Positions 55,695 to 64,000 of a stretch of DNA of 64,000 nt are shown piece by piece. A model generated the notes under the pieces. That model worked only from the letters and a program-made list of their open reading frames with translations. It searched no databases and had not been told where the DNA came from. The DNA comes from Streptomyces caniferus. Its GTDB lineage: Bacteria; Actinomycetota; Actinomycetes; Streptomycetales; Streptomycetaceae. Each line of letters starts with the position of its first letter. Positions within the stretch are counted from its first letter, which is position 1. The DNA lies in contig NZ_BLIN01000003.1 of the NCBI RefSeq assembly GCF_009811555.1, positions 930,001-994,000 of the forward strand. The letters are read 5' to 3'. The translations under genes were made by a program, and so were the position numbers.

Positions 55695-56906
55695 TCACGC
55701 CACCACCCGAGCCCCGACCGCCCCACCTCTCCCAGACACCCCGACCGTCTCGCCTCCCCCACGCGTTCCGACCGCCCCGTCTCCGCCCACCTCCGTATCC
55801 CGGTGTATCGGTGTCCGTGAACCGGTCAGCGGGGCGCCCGTGCCGCCGTGGCGTGCTGCGACGATCTCGGCGGCGATGGACAGGGCCGTCTCCTCGGGGG
55901 TGCGTGCGCCGAGGTCGAGACCTATCGGGGAGTGGAGGCGCGCCAGTTCGGAGGCGTTGACACCGGCCTCGCGGAGTCTGCGGTTGCGGTCCTCGTGGGT
56001 GCGGCGCGAGCCCATCGCGCCGACGAAGGCGACCGGCAGCCGCAGGGCCTCCTGCAGCAAGGGGATGTCGAATTTGGCGTCGTGGGTGAGCACGCACAGG
56101 ACCGTGCGGCCGTCGGTCCCGGTGCGCCGGAGGTAGCGGTGCGGCCAGTCGACCACGAGGTCGTCGGCCTCCGGGAAGCGGGCCCGGGTGGCGAAGACGG
56201 GGCGGGCGTCGCACACGGTCACGTGGTAGCCGAGGAACTTGCCCGTACGCACCAGCGCCGCGGCGAAGTCGATGGCCCCGAAGACGATCATGCGGGGTGG
56301 CGGCACGCTCGATTCGACGAACAGCGTCAGGTCGGCCGCGCAGCGCGATCCGCTCTCCGAGACGGCGAACGCGCCGGTGCGCCCCGCCTCCAGCATGGCG
56401 CGGGTCTCCGCCACCGCGGCGCGGTCCAGCTCCGGATGCCCGTCGAGGCCTCCTTCGTACGAGCCGTCGGAGCGTACGAGCAGCGCTCTGCCGAGGAGTC
56501 CGGCCGGGCCCCGGGCCACGCGGGCGACCGCCGCCGGCTCTCCGCGGGCGGCGGCCGACAGCGCCGCCGCGAACACCTTTCTGTCCGGTGCGTCCGCCCG
56601 CACCGGCGTGACCAGGACCTCGATCATTCCGCCGCAGGTCAGTCCCACCGCGAAGGCGTCCTCGGCGCTGTAGCCGAACTGCTCCAGCACCGTCGTGCCG
56701 TCCTGAAGCGCCCGGGTGCACAGGTCGTACACCGCCGCTTCCACACAGCCGCCGGAGACCGAGCCGATGGCCACGCCGTGACTGTCGACGGCGAGGGCGG
56801 CGCCGGGGCGGCGCGGCGCGCTGCCCGCGACGGCCACGACGGTGGCGACGGCGAACTCCCGCCCCTCCTCCGTCCATCGGTTCAACTCGTCGGCGATGTC
56901 GAGCAT
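55695..56906 (-). CDS. XdhC/CoxI-family molybdenum-cofactor maturation protein
   Basis: 403 residues. The N-terminal XdhC/CoxI domain has VVAVAGSAPRRPGAAL and GSVSGGCVEAAVYD (Cys ligand of the cofactor). The C-terminal Rossmann domain has IVFGAIDFAAAL and VGAMGSRRTHEDR. It binds and sulfurates Mo-cofactor and inserts it in the hydroxylase encoded just upstream. The last about 45 residues are Gly/Thr low-complexity and may be a frame run-on. AGAGGAG precedes ATG 56906. Last gene of the four-gene operon. Confidence 0.87.
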   Translation of the reverse strand: MLDIADELNRWTEEGREFAVATVVAVAGSAPRRPGAALAVDSHGVAIGSVSGGCVEAAVYDLCTRALQDGTTVLEQFGYSAEDAFAVGLTCGGMIEVLVTPVRADAPDRKVFAAALSAAARGEPAAVARVARGPAGLLGRALLVRSDGSYEGGLDGHPELDRAAVAETRAMLEAGRTGAFAVSESGSRCAADLTLFVESSVPPPRMIVFGAIDFAAALVRTGKFLGYHVTVCDARPVFATRARFPEADDLVVDWPHRYLRRTGTDGRTVLCVLTHDAKFDIPLLQEALRLPVAFVGAMGSRRTHEDRNRRLREAGVNASELARLHSPIGLDLGARTPEETALSIAAEIVAARHGGTGAPLTGSRTPIHRDTEVGGDGAVGTRGGGETVGVSGRGGAVGARVVA

Positions 56907-56988
56907 CTCGGTCTCCTCTTGGTGTGCAGGCCGTGGGCGAAGGCTCGTCGCGCGGCGGGACGGGAGGCGAGCCGGGACGTCCTCGGAC

Positions 56989-59130
56989 TCAGCCGGTGCC
57001 GCCGTCCCCGGTCCCCGCCAGCAGGACACGGTCCGGACGGATCGGCAGGGTCCGGTGCCGCACCCCGGTCGCATGCCAGACCGCGTTGGCGACGGCTGCC
57101 GCGGCTCCCACGATGCCGATCTCCCCGATGCCCTTGATCCCGACCGGGTCGTCCTCGTCCGGGTCGTCGACCCAGTCCGCTTCGATGAGCGGTACATCGG
57201 CGTTCGCCGCGAAGTGGTAGCCCGCGAGGTCGGCGCCGACATGGCCGCCCGACGCCGGGTCCCGGACCGCCTCCTCGTGCAGCGCCATGGAGAGGCCCCA
57301 GATCATTCCGCCGATGAACTGGCTGCGTGCGGTCAGCGGGTTGATGATCCGGCCCGCGGCGAAGATCCCGAGCATCCGTCGTACGCGGACCTCACCGCTG
57401 GTGACATCCACCGCGACTTCGGCGAACTGCGCGCCGTAGGAGTGCCGTTCCTTCTTCGCCAGCGCGCCGATGGCCTCGCCGGTGTCCGCCCGTGCCGTGA
57501 TGCCCTGCGGCGGGACGACCCCGCCCAGCGCGAGCTGTTCCTTCAGTTCGCGCACCGCGGCCGTGATCGCCCAGGCCCAGGAGCGGGTGCCCATGGAGCC
57601 GCCGGCGACCATCGCCGGGCCGAAATCGCTGTCCGCGATCTTCATCCGGATGCGTGCCGGTTCCACCTCCAGCGCGTCCGCGGCGATCAGGGCCAGGGCG
57701 GTGCGCGCGCCGGTCCCGACGTCCGCCGCGGTGATCCGCACGGTGAACGTGCCGTCCGCCTCGGCCGTCACGGCCGCCGTGGACGGGGCGGCCGCCGAGG
57801 GGAAGGTGGACGCGGCCGTGCCGGTTCCGAGCAGCCAGCGCCCTTCGCGGCGAAGGCCGGGACGCGGGTCCCGGTCCGCCCAGCCGAAGCGTGCGGCGCC
57901 CTTCTCGAAGCAGGCGAGTACATTGCGGCTGCTGAACGGCAGGCCGGAGAACGGTCCCACCTCCGGCTCGTTGCGCGCCCGCAGCGCGATCGGATCCATG
58001 CCGCACTTCTCGGCGAGTTCGTCGAGCGCGGACTCCAGGGCGAACGACCCCGGCGCCTTGCCCGGCGCGCGCATCCAGCTCGGTGTCGGCACATCGAGCG
58101 GGACGACCCGGTCGACCGTGTGGTGCGCGTCCGCGTCGTACATCGCCCGCCCGAGATGGGCGCTCCGCTCGACGAATTCATGAATGGTCGAGGTGAGGCA
58201 CTCCGCCTGATGGTCGAAGGCACGCAGCCGTCCGTCCGCGTCGGCGCCGAGCCTGATCCGCTGCACGGTGGGGCTTCGATAGCCCACGACGGAGAACATC
58301 TGGCGGCGGGTCAGTACGACCCGGACCGGGCGGTGGAGAACGGTCGCCGCCATGGCGGCGAGCACCGCGGGCGGGCGGGTCGCCTTGGACCCGAAGGCGC
58401 CGCCGACGTGCTCGGACCGCACCCGTACCGAGGTGGGGTCGAGCGAGAAGAGCTTCGCGAGCTCGTCCGCCACGAATTTGCTGCCCTGGTTGGAGTCGAC
58501 GACTTCGAGCCGGCCGCTGTCCCAGCGCGCCATCGCCGCGTGCGGCTCCAACGGGCTGTGGTGTTCCTCAGGGGTGGTGTACTCCGCGTCGACGAGCACG
58601 GAGGACCCGGCGAGTTCGCTCTCCAGGTCGCCCTTCTCCGTCTCCGTCGGCGCGCCGAGGGAACCACCGGGTGTGTACATCCCCGGGCGGCCCGCGAAGA
58701 ACGCGACGTCGTGCTGTTCCTCGTCGTACCGGACGACGAGCGTTTCGGCGGCCTCCCTGGCCTGCTCTGAAGTTTCGGCGACGACCAGTGCCACCGGCCA
58801 GCCGACGTGCGGCACCCGGTCGTGCTGGAAGACCTGGAGGATCGGGTCCGCCACGCCGAAACCGCTCGTGTAGTCCCCGTTGACCCGCGGGGCGTTGCCG
58901 TGGTGCAGGACAGCGAGGACGCCGGGCATGGCCAGTACGGGGTCGGACTCCACGGAGCGGATACGGCCCCGGGCGATCGTGGACAACACCAGCCATCCAT
59001 GGGCGAGTTCGGCGAAGGGAACCTCCCCCGCGTAACGCGCCGCGCCGGTGACCTTGTCCCGGCCCTCCAGGCGGGTGTGGGCGGTGCCGGAGGCCCTCGT
59101 CAGGGGCCCGGTCTCCGTGGTCGTGGTCAT
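56989..59130 (-). CDS. Molybdenum-binding subunit of an aldehyde oxidoreductase (PaoC/XdhA family)
   Basis: 713 residues. The N-terminal hammerhead domain (about 20-130) has DKVTGAARYAGEV. The Mo-binding part has GGAFGSK and MRAPGKAPGSFALESALDE, and the C-terminal GIKGIGEIG carries the catalytic Glu. It oxidises aldehydes or N-heterocycles with water as oxygen source. ATG 59130 overlaps the FAD-subunit stop. MRAPG rather than the usual MR(G/A)(F/P)G-Q segment is normal for this group. Confidence 0.88.
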   Translation of the reverse strand: MTTTTETGPLTRASGTAHTRLEGRDKVTGAARYAGEVPFAELAHGWLVLSTIARGRIRSVESDPVLAMPGVLAVLHHGNAPRVNGDYTSGFGVADPILQVFQHDRVPHVGWPVALVVAETSEQAREAAETLVVRYDEEQHDVAFFAGRPGMYTPGGSLGAPTETEKGDLESELAGSSVLVDAEYTTPEEHHSPLEPHAAMARWDSGRLEVVDSNQGSKFVADELAKLFSLDPTSVRVRSEHVGGAFGSKATRPPAVLAAMAATVLHRPVRVVLTRRQMFSVVGYRSPTVQRIRLGADADGRLRAFDHQAECLTSTIHEFVERSAHLGRAMYDADAHHTVDRVVPLDVPTPSWMRAPGKAPGSFALESALDELAEKCGMDPIALRARNEPEVGPFSGLPFSSRNVLACFEKGAARFGWADRDPRPGLRREGRWLLGTGTAASTFPSAAAPSTAAVTAEADGTFTVRITAADVGTGARTALALIAADALEVEPARIRMKIADSDFGPAMVAGGSMGTRSWAWAITAAVRELKEQLALGGVVPPQGITARADTGEAIGALAKKERHSYGAQFAEVAVDVTSGEVRVRRMLGIFAAGRIINPLTARSQFIGGMIWGLSMALHEEAVRDPASGGHVGADLAGYHFAANADVPLIEADWVDDPDEDDPVGIKGIGEIGIVGAAAAVANAVWHATGVRHRTLPIRPDRVLLAGTGDGGTG

Positions 59131-60119
59131 CGGGCGGCCTCCTCGGCGAGTTCGGTCAACACGGCCACGACGAGGTTGCGCATCAGCGTCACCTTGCATC
59201 CGTTGTGGGGCAGCGTCTCGGCGGCTGAGAGTTCGGCATCCGCGGCGGCGGCGAAGGCCTCGGCGCTCGCCGGTCCTCCGGTCAGCACCCGCTCGGCTTC
59301 CCTCGCCCGCCACGGCCGGGAGGCCACCGCCCCGAAGGCGAGACGGACTTCACGGACGACGCCGTCCTGGACATCGAGGGCGGCGGCGATCGAACCGATC
59401 GCGAACGCATACGACGCGCGCTCGCGCACCTTGCGGTAGCGGGAGACGGCGGCGACCGGGGCCGGCGGCAGGGTGATGCCGGTGATCAGGGCACCGGACG
59501 GCAGCGCCGTCTCCAGATGCGGGGTCTCCCCGACCGGAAGATAGAACTCCGCGAGCGGCAGCTCTCCCGGGCCGTCCGCCGTTTCGTACTGGACGACGGC
59601 GTCGAAGGCGGTGAGCGCCACCCCCATGTCCGACGGGTGGACGGCTACGCAGTGCTCGGAGGCGCCGAGGATCGCATGGTTGTGGTGTTCGCCCTCGACC
59701 GCGGGACAGCCGCTGCCGGGGTCCCGTTTGTTGCACGGCTTGGTCGCGTCGGTGAAGTAGCCGCAGCGGGTGCGCTGCAGGAGATTGCCGCCCACCGTGG
59801 CCATATTGCGCAGCTGCCCCGAGGCGCCGGACAGGACGGCCTGCGCCAACGCCGGGTAATGGCGGCGTACTTCGGGGTGGGCCGCGAGCTCGCTGTTGGT
59901 GACGGTCGCGCCGATCCGCAGACCGCCGCCGTCCCTCGCCTCGATCCGGTCGAGGGGGAGCTCCCGTACGTCGACGAGCAGCGCGGGGCGTTCCACCCCG
60001 GCCTTCATCAGGTCGACGAGATTGGTGCCGCCGCCGAGACAGCGCGCGTCGGGGTCGGAGCCGAGCAGGGCGACCGCCCCGGGGACGTCGAAGACGCGCT
60101 GATAACCGAATTCCCTCAT
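59127..60119 (-). CDS. FAD/[4Fe-4S] subunit of the aldehyde oxidoreductase (PaoB-like)
   Basis: 330 residues. CO-dehydrogenase flavoprotein fold: LGGGTNLVDLMKAGVE near 27 and the FAD loop GASGQLRNMATVGGNLLQ near 95. A following insertion with Cys in TRCGYF, KPCNKR and SGCPA is the extra [4Fe-4S] site known from E. coli PaoB; most xanthine-dehydrogenase FAD subunits lack it. ATG 60119 overlaps the [2Fe-2S]-subunit stop. Confidence 0.89.
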   Translation of the reverse strand: MREFGYQRVFDVPGAVALLGSDPDARCLGGGTNLVDLMKAGVERPALLVDVRELPLDRIEARDGGGLRIGATVTNSELAAHPEVRRHYPALAQAVLSGASGQLRNMATVGGNLLQRTRCGYFTDATKPCNKRDPGSGCPAVEGEHHNHAILGASEHCVAVHPSDMGVALTAFDAVVQYETADGPGELPLAEFYLPVGETPHLETALPSGALITGITLPPAPVAAVSRYRKVRERASYAFAIGSIAAALDVQDGVVREVRLAFGAVASRPWRAREAERVLTGGPASAEAFAAAADAELSAAETLPHNGCKVTLMRNLVVAVLTELAEEAAR

Positions 60120-60727
60120 ACCGTGATCTCCGCGTCGTCCGTGCCGGCAGCGTCGTCCAGATCGCTTTCGCGCCGCGGCGCGGGAGGCGACGGCGTCGCC
60201 TCGGCCTCCGCCGCCCGCGCGATCGCCTGCACGATCGACACATAGGCGCCGCAGCGGCAGAGGTTGCCGCTCATCCGCTCCCTGATCTCGTCGGCGGTGA
60301 GCGGGGGCACCCCCGCCTCGGGCCGTACGTCGGCGGTCACGGCACTCGGCCAGCCCGCCGCATGCTCCTCGATCACCGCGATCGCCGAGCAGATCTGGCC
60401 CGGTGTGCAGTAGCCGCACTGGTAGCCGTCCAGGTCGAGGAAGGCCTGCTGCACCGGATGCAGCCGCTCGCCCTCCGCCACGCCCTCGATGGTGGTGATC
60501 ACGCGCCCCTCGGCGGCCACCGCGAGCTGCAGGCAGGCGACGGCCCGGCGCCCGTCGAGCAGCACCGTACAAGCCCCGCACTGGCCGTGGTCACAGCCCT
60601 TCTTGGTGCCCGTCAGGTCGAGATGCTCGCGCAGTGCGTCGAGCAGAGTGGTGCGGTGATCGACGGGCAGCGTGTGCTTCTCGCCGTTGATGTTCAAGGT
60701 GATGGCGCTGGACGTCGATAGGGCCAT
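60116..60727 (-). CDS. [2Fe-2S] subunit of the aldehyde oxidoreductase
   Basis: 203 residues. Plant-type ferredoxin cluster CDHGQCGACTVLLDG (about 45-60), and C-terminal cluster with YQCGYCTPGQI and NLCRCGAY. No Tat signal is present, unlike PaoA of E. coli, so the complex is probably cytosolic. A 40-residue acidic tail is extra. First gene of the operon and divergent from the TetR gene. Confidence 0.92.
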   Translation of the reverse strand: MALSTSSAITLNINGEKHTLPVDHRTTLLDALREHLDLTGTKKGCDHGQCGACTVLLDGRRAVACLQLAVAAEGRVITTIEGVAEGERLHPVQQAFLDLDGYQCGYCTPGQICSAIAVIEEHAAGWPSAVTADVRPEAGVPPLTADEIRERMSGNLCRCGAYVSIVQAIARAAEAEATPSPPAPRRESDLDDAAGTDDAEITV

Positions 60728-61016
60728 GTACAGCCTTCTTTCGCGTGTGTGAGGCGCGGCGGGCGTCGGGCCGCGGGCCCGGATGCCGACGTGGTCGACC
60801 CGGAAGTCGAACGGTCCCTGTCACACGAGAGCGAGAGTGTCGGACGAGACGCTCCCGGAGACAGCTCGGAAGACGGATGACGGATAGGCCAGGAAACGGC
60901 GTGGTGGAGAACGGCGTCAGCTCGGGCGCCGACGGCGCAGGCGCTGGACGACATGCAGGTCATGGTGGCCACCGGTCGCCCCCTCGGCCGGATCTGCCGC
61001 TATGGTGGACCTAAGC

Positions 61017-61062
61017 GGACAACTGTCCACTACCCCGAGAATTTACCGGACAGCTGTCCGGT
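61017..61062. promoter_or_regulatory. Two TetR-type palindromic operators
   Basis: ACCGGACAGCTGTCCGGT (61045-61062) is a perfect 18-bp palindrome. GGACAACTGTCC (61017-61028) repeats its core with one change. Both lie just upstream of the TetR gene in the 376-bp divergent gap, so TetR is expected to repress itself and perhaps the oxidoreductase operon. I see no gene in the rest of the gap. Confidence 0.78.
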
Positions 61063-61103
61063 TAGCAAGACCGGCCATCAGCGTTTTTCCGGAAGGAGGA
61101 CGA

Positions 61104-61682
61104 GTGCAGCAGAAGAAGGACGCGCCACTGCGCTCGGACGCGCAACGGAATCGCGAACGCATCCTCGAAGTGGCACTGGAGGAGCTCACCAATGCGGCCG
61201 ACGCCCCCCTGAGCGCGATCGCGAAGAAGGCCTGCGTCGGCCAGGGCACCTTCTACCGCCACTTCCCGAACCGCGAGTCGCTGGTCCTGGAGGTCTACCG
61301 CTACGAGGTCCAGCAGGTCGCCGACACCGCGGCCCAGTTGCTGGAGACCCGTACCCCCGACCAGGCCCTTCGGGAGTGGATGGACCGCCTCGCCCAGTAC
61401 GCCATGGCCAAGGCCGGCCTGGCCGACGCGATGCGCAGGGCGACCAGCAAGCAGAATGCCCTGGCCGGCCTCGGCCACGGCCCCGTCACCTCGGCCGTCA
61501 CCCTCCTGCTGCAGGCGAACGAGGAGGCCGGCACCATCCGCCCCGGCGTGACCCCCGACGATTTCGTACTCGCCATCGCCGGTCTCTGGCAGCTCGACCC
61601 CCACGGAGACTGGCAGTCCCGCGCCGAACGACTCCTGGACCTCGTCATGGACGGCCTGCGCGCGGGCGCCCCCGGGGCGTGA
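61104..61682 (+). CDS. TetR-family repressor
   Basis: 192 residues. The N-terminal HTH has RNRERILEVALEEL and AIAKKACVGQGTFYRHFPNRESLV, followed by a helical ligand domain. GTG 61104 follows AAGGAGGACGA. It is divergent from the Mo-oxidoreductase operon; two matching palindromes lie upstream. Its ligand may be the aldehyde substrate. Confidence 0.9.
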   Translation: MQQKKDAPLRSDAQRNRERILEVALEELTNAADAPLSAIAKKACVGQGTFYRHFPNRESLVLEVYRYEVQQVADTAAQLLETRTPDQALREWMDRLAQYAMAKAGLADAMRRATSKQNALAGLGHGPVTSAVTLLLQANEEAGTIRPGVTPDDFVLAIAGLWQLDPHGDWQSRAERLLDLVMDGLRAGAPGA

Positions 61683-63155
61683 GGCGCGGTCGACCGCCGT
61701 CGGCCGCCGGCCCGGGCGCGTCGTATACAGCCCGCCCCGGCCCGGCGGACACAACGGTGTGCGCCGCCCGCAGTTCGGGATTCAGGGTTCGGGCTCCTCG
61801 CCGTGGCGCTTCTGATCGCCTTTGTCGCCCAGCAACAGCGGCCCCCATCCGCTGCTTGGATGTCACGCAGTCCACCGACCCCCAGTTCACCGTCAGTTCA
61901 CCCTCTCGACACTGGGCATTCTGCGGGGGACGCTACGGGGCTTGCGCAGCATTGCCACCCCTCTTCACGCAGTGCTTTCAACTCCTGGATGACTATTAGT
62001 CGTTGGGCGTCGACCTGGCGGCCCTGGTTCCGTTGACCTCGGTCAATACCTGTACCGCATCAGCGGCGCCGCACTCCGCCGCGCGCGCCAAAAAGGCCCG
62101 GCATGGCGCGTCGGACGGATTGCCACTGCGCGGGCTTGCGCCGGTCGCCATCATTCCGTTCGGCACCGCCGGAGAAGCCAGGGCTGTCCAGGAGGCCTAC
62201 ACGCCCAAGGCGCGGCTCGCCCTCGCCCCCTTGGCCACCGTGCCGCCCCAGTGCACCCGTCCGACCTCGCACGAGTTCCGCGCGCCCTCGGCACAGCAAG
62301 AAAACACGGCGCGCGCTTCGCTCGGTGCAGCATCCGCAGCAGCCACGCGATCCGGGTCCGCACCGACGAGTGATTTCAGCTCAGGAGATTTCCTTCTTAC
62401 GGCGAGCAGAAAACCACCAACAGCGGTTGATGGAAATTGATTCCGCACATGACGCATGGCATTCGAGCGTACGGCTGGCAGAAGAGACACCCTCAGGACA
62501 TCACTCAGAAAATGCGTCAGCGGAAACGACGAGAATCCGCTGACGGTTGCGCCGAAGGAATAGACGCAAGGGAGTCGGGTAACACCGCGGCAATCTCGGC
62601 GGGGCACGGACGGAACACGGAAGGGCGCGCGGTCGCACGCGATCGCAACCGTGAGCCACCAGGAACCCGTTGTACCGCGGCCGGAAGGTGGTCGACCGAC
62701 CACAACCGGGGGTACGCCGCAACATTCGGCCACGACCGGGACGAGGCAGCCCCCCTGTTCCCACTCGCTGCGACTGCCGCCCGACGGCGCGTACGCCATC
62801 GCCGGAGCGGGAATGCGCCCACCGCTCCCCGCCCCTGGCCACTTGCCCCAAAAACGCACCGTATCGCCAATGAGCTGAGCAATTGTCCGAAGCCGCCATC
62901 GGAGGCGTGAGTTACTTCACAGTACGAGTCGGTGGTCAGGGGCTGCGGGAACGGGGTCGAGGAGGTGATCAGGCCTTAAGTGAACCACTGGCGGTCGCGA
63001 ATAGGGATGTTGACGAATGAGAGGGCAATGACGGGGTAGGAGTAAGATCCTTGCTGTGCCGACTTCGCCTCCGCCACCGGACAGGGAACGCACCGGCAAA
63101 GCACTGGCCGAACTCGCTCTTCTCCTTTGCGTATATATGGCTACACTCACGCTCC
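61683..63155. other. Gene-poor stretch of about 1.5 kb
   Basis: Open frames here are short, overlap on both strands, and show neither ribosome sites nor family motifs. The base composition is mixed, with less GC-rich parts around 62380-62560 and 62900-63150. One TTGACCTCGGTCAA palindrome lies at about 62033-62046. I see no complete gene, transposase or RNA gene; decayed genes are possible. Confidence 0.5.
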
Positions 63156-63512
63156 ATGCGAACCGCTACCCCCCACAGCATTCGCCCCGGTAAGCAGCGT
63201 AATCGTCCCGTATTCGTCGACACCTCAGGCAGGCGTCGACGCTTCGTAGGACGGGCAGCGTTGACCGTTGGGTGCATGTGTACCGGTTATCTCGTACTTC
63301 TCGCCATCGTGTTCGGCGGTCTCCTGCAACCCGGCACAAAGCCGGCGCAGGGAAGGGCCAATCCGCTCCCGGAGCGCGCCGGACACCATCACCCCGGCAG
63401 TCCGGGCGGCCACCGTCGACCGGCGCCGTCCGGAGCCCACGGGTCAACTGTGCCCGTGAGCCACCACATCCCCCGGGCCCCCACGCCCGCCGACCCCACC
63501 CCTGCCCCGTGA
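63156..63512 (+). CDS. Small single-pass membrane protein before a polysaccharide deacetylase gene
   Basis: 118 residues: a basic N-terminal part with VFVDTSGRRRRFVGRAAL, one membrane helix (about 45-65, with YLVLLAIVFGGLL) and a Pro/His/Gly-rich outer tail. In Streptomyces such small proteins often precede a bifunctional polysaccharide deacetylase/glycosyltransferase gene, as here. No strong ribosome site is seen. Function unknown. Confidence 0.65.
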   Translation: MRTATPHSIRPGKQRNRPVFVDTSGRRRRFVGRAALTVGCMCTGYLVLLAIVFGGLLQPGTKPAQGRANPLPERAGHHHPGSPGGHRRPAPSGAHGSTVPVSHHIPRAPTPADPTPAP

Positions 63513-63658
63513 GAAAAGCCGGACCGGACAGGCCCGCCCACTGGGTGTGAAGCCTCTCCGGCCCTCGAGTCGCTGTTCGCCCGCGCTTGGCACCCCTGTG
63601 TGCCGGCGCGGGCGATCGCCTCGCGCACGGCTTGCATCTTCTACGGAAAGGGCTCCAC

Positions 63659-64000
63659 GTGGCCTTGACAGGGCAGGGGCGGCACGCGCTGCGTCACCCC
63701 CCATACCGACACTGGTTCCTCCTGCTGCTGATCCTCCCCATCATCGGCATCTCGCTGCTCTTCGAAGGCTGGACGACCCATGAGGTCGACGGAGCGCGGA
63801 AGCGGTTTGCCTGTACCGCCCCCATACCGAGATCCGCGGACAACGGCGATCCGGTGCTGCGCGTCACCGGCGACGGCACCGAGACCGCGCGGATGCCGCA
63901 CCGTACCGCCGCGCTCACCTTCGACGGGGGACCCGACCCCGTATGGACACCACGGCTGCTCGACCTGCTTCGGGCACACCACGCACATGCGACCTTCTTC
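63659..64000 (+). CDS. Polysaccharide deacetylase (NodB domain), 3' end outside window
   Basis: 114 codons are visible from GTG 63659, which follows GGAAAGG. A membrane anchor (about 20-37, WFLLLLILPIIGISLLF) is followed by an outer region and then the start of a NodB homology domain: ALTFDGGPDPVWTPRLLDLL. Normally this motif reads TFDDGPD; the second Asp is Gly here, and since the TFDD motif holds the catalytic base and a metal ligand this could lower activity. The family may also carry a C-terminal glycosyltransferase 2 domain, which would lie beyond the edge. Confidence 0.78.
   Translation, partial: MALTGQGRHALRHPPYRHWFLLLLILPIIGISLLFEGWTTHEVDGARKRFACTAPIPRSADNGDPVLRVTGDGTETARMPHRTAALTFDGGPDPVWTPRLLDLLRAHHAHATFF

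Noticed and set aside
55153..56136. A 327-codon plus-strand frame
   Set aside because: It covers the end of the XdhC gene in antisense and reads as Arg/Ser/Pro-rich noise without a ribosome site.

Overview
The window reads as chromosomal DNA of a Streptomyces-type actinomycete. GC is high throughout, with strong third-position GC. There are several rare TTA (bldA-type) codons. Terminators are GC-rich hairpins, usually without U-tracts. The gene families (HTH_42 proteins, Lrp, PucR, XRE/TPR regulators, LanB/LanC, SulP) are typical of the genus. I saw no rRNA, tRNA, CRISPR array, intact insertion sequence or phage module.

Region 1 (1-33.3 kb) is the tailoring half of a secondary-metabolite cluster, most likely for a glycosylated aromatic (type II) polyketide. 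It holds: deoxysugar genes (4,6-dehydratase, 3,5-epimerase, 3-ketoreductase, C-methyltransferase, 4-ketoreductase); one glycosyltransferase; three Methyltransf_2-type O-methyltransferases; one P450; an ActIII-type ketoreductase; an ActVA-ORF5/ActVB-like hydroxylase plus flavin reductase; SnoaL-like, SRPBCC and metallo-beta-lactamase-fold proteins; a DHA2 exporter; and an alpha/beta-hydrolase whose nucleophile serine is replaced by alanine. A complete SAM-regeneration set (ahcY, metK, metH, metF) sits in the same operon and would feed the four methyltransferases. Two AlkZ-like HTH_42 DNA-glycosylase relatives flank the sugar and exporter genes. By analogy with trioxacarcin, LL-D49194 and azinomycin self-resistance, they suggest that the product alkylates DNA. 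The ketosynthase, chain-length factor, ACP, sugar thymidylyltransferase and 2,3-dehydratase are not here and probably lie off the left edge.

Region 2 (33.5-43 kb) is ordinary accessory metabolism and regulation: an Lrp/AsnC regulator, a HAD phosphatase, an orphan sugar-binding lipoprotein, a MarR/SDR divergent pair with visible operators, and a PucR-type regulator divergent from a 2-hydroxyacid module (FMN oxidase, D-2-hydroxyacid dehydrogenase, MFS transporter).

Region 3 (43.3-51.1 kb) looks like a small class I lanthipeptide locus. It has a TPR regulator with two TTA codons, a MurB paralogue, a 47-residue precursor ending in a short two-cysteine core with a V-T-S-W-S-C motif, a full-length LanB and a LanC. 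A long hairpin separates the precursor gene from lanB. No dedicated protease or ABC exporter is visible.

Region 4 (51-64 kb) carries an acylphosphatase, a DUF72 protein, a PIG-V-like membrane glycosyltransferase, an ECF-like sigma factor with an overlapping single-pass partner, a decayed phosphotransferase remnant, and a PaoABC-like molybdenum aldehyde oxidoreductase operon with XdhC. The last is divergent from a TetR regulator with two palindromic operators. After a 1.5-kb gene-poor stretch come a small membrane protein and the start of a polysaccharide deacetylase cut by the window end.
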